NCBI GenBank assembly: GCA_945861845.1
Contig: CAMAWS010000176.1
Span: forward strand, 1 to 6,871
Reading direction: 5' to 3'
DNA from: Candidatus Sulfopaludibacter sp. SbA3
GTDB taxonomy: Bacteria; Acidobacteriota; Terriglobia; 20CM-2-55-15
DNA: 6,871 bases
Numbering within the stretch: the first letter of the stretch is position 1; each line of letters starts with the position of its first letter. A program made the position numbers and the translations under genes. Below are positions 6,447-6,871 of the stretch, one piece after another. The notes below the pieces were generated by a model. That model was not told the DNA's origin and did no database searches. It saw only the letters and a program-made list of their open reading frames with translations.

Positions 6447-6871
6447 ACCGAAGCACTGTCTACCGCTGGCTGCGACGCCTCGCGGTCACCATTGCAGTAA
6501 TCATCGGCCTGGTCTTGTTTGTGGTCCTGCCGATGGGCGGATCCTATCTCATCACCAACAGCCGGTTTCAGAACCCCGAACGCGGAGCCAGCACTCCCGA
6601 AGCGCTGGGCCTGCCCGTGACAGAAGTTGAATTCCAGGCCATCGATGGAGTCCAGTTGCGTGGCTGGTGGAGTCCGGGCGACCCAAGCCAGCCAGTGATC
6701 ATCTTTTTACATGGCTTGAACCGATCCCGGCTGGAGCTTCTGGACCGGGCGGCGCAGGCCAACAGGCGCGGGTATGGCGTGCTGCTTTTTGATTTGCGCA
6801 AGCATGGAGAAAGCGGCGGGCAATATACCAGTCTCGGAATCTTTGAAAGCCGCGACGCCTGCGGTGCCCGC
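6443..6871 (+). CDS. Membrane-anchored alpha/beta hydrolase, N-terminal part, cut by window edge
   Basis: 143 codons are present and the frame is open to the window end. A basic N-terminus (NRSTVYRWLRRL) and a hydrophobic helix at about 13-36 (VTIAVIIGLVLFVVLP) suggest a signal anchor with the catalytic domain outside the cytoplasm. Then VEFQAIDGVQLRGWW, the oxyanion-hole motif IIFLHGLNRSR, and GVLLFDLRKHGESGG (the strand-4 DxRxHGxS motif) identify an alpha/beta hydrolase of the serine-aminopeptidase/S9-like esterase group. The nucleophile GxSxG motif should follow beyond the window, so activity cannot be judged. The ATG overlaps the zinc-ribbon gene's stop by ATGA; GGTGGA lies about 7 nt upstream as a ribosome site. 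An esterase/lipase is as likely as a peptidase. Confidence 0.88.
   Translation, partial: MNRSTVYRWLRRLAVTIAVIIGLVLFVVLPMGGSYLITNSRFQNPERGASTPEALGLPVTEVEFQAIDGVQLRGWWSPGDPSQPVIIFLHGLNRSRLELLDRAAQANRRGYGVLLFDLRKHGESGGQYTSLGIFESRDACGAR

Overview
The window is a GC-rich bacterial segment. It carries seven protein genes: three on the minus strand in the left part and four on the plus strand in the right part, read divergently from a 72-bp gap at about 2803-2874. No RNA genes, insertion sequences or CRISPR arrays were seen. Gene content and protein style (a secreted amidohydrolase of the imidazolonepropionase-like type, an M20 dipeptidase, an S9A prolyl oligopeptidase, aerobic HemF, a zinc-ribbon membrane protein) would fit an aerobic soil-type bacterium such as an Acidobacteriota member. 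That assignment is inference only.

Minus strand, in order of transcription: (a) 2802-2122, a two-domain thioredoxin-fold protein of the PDO/glutaredoxin-like family. Its reading frame is interrupted by one in-frame TGA, placed exactly where the first catalytic Cys of the second CPYC motif should be. About 21 nt after the TGA there is a perfect 6-bp hairpin with an AGGUUG loop, closely resembling the E. coli fdhF SECIS loop. I read this as a selenoprotein with a UPYC redox centre; an automatic annotation would split it into a 150-aa and a roughly 70-aa fragment. (b) 2007-667, a secreted amidohydrolase with its own good promoter, which has a perfect 14-bp palindrome in the -35/-10 spacer. One conserved metal/catalytic Asp appears to be Gly. 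(c) 638-1, the N-terminal 212 residues of an M20 metallodipeptidase with a GTG start, 28 bp behind the amidohydrolase and probably in its operon.

Plus strand: hemF (2875-3750), with a TATAAT box so close to its ATG that the transcript may be leaderless; a cytosolic prolyl oligopeptidase overlapping hemF by ATGA (3747-5807); a small zinc-ribbon/single-TM protein (5853-6446); and a membrane-anchored alpha/beta hydrolase, cut by the window end, overlapping it by ATGA (6443-6871).

Three of the seven genes concern peptide breakdown, or probably do: the M20 dipeptidase, the prolyl oligopeptidase and possibly the amidohydrolase, some relatives of which are Xaa-Pro dipeptidases. HemF and the selenoprotein are linked to oxygen/redox metabolism. 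The selenoprotein is the main discovery. TGA ends at least five genes here, so it is an ordinary stop codon in this genome and its reading as Sec must be local.
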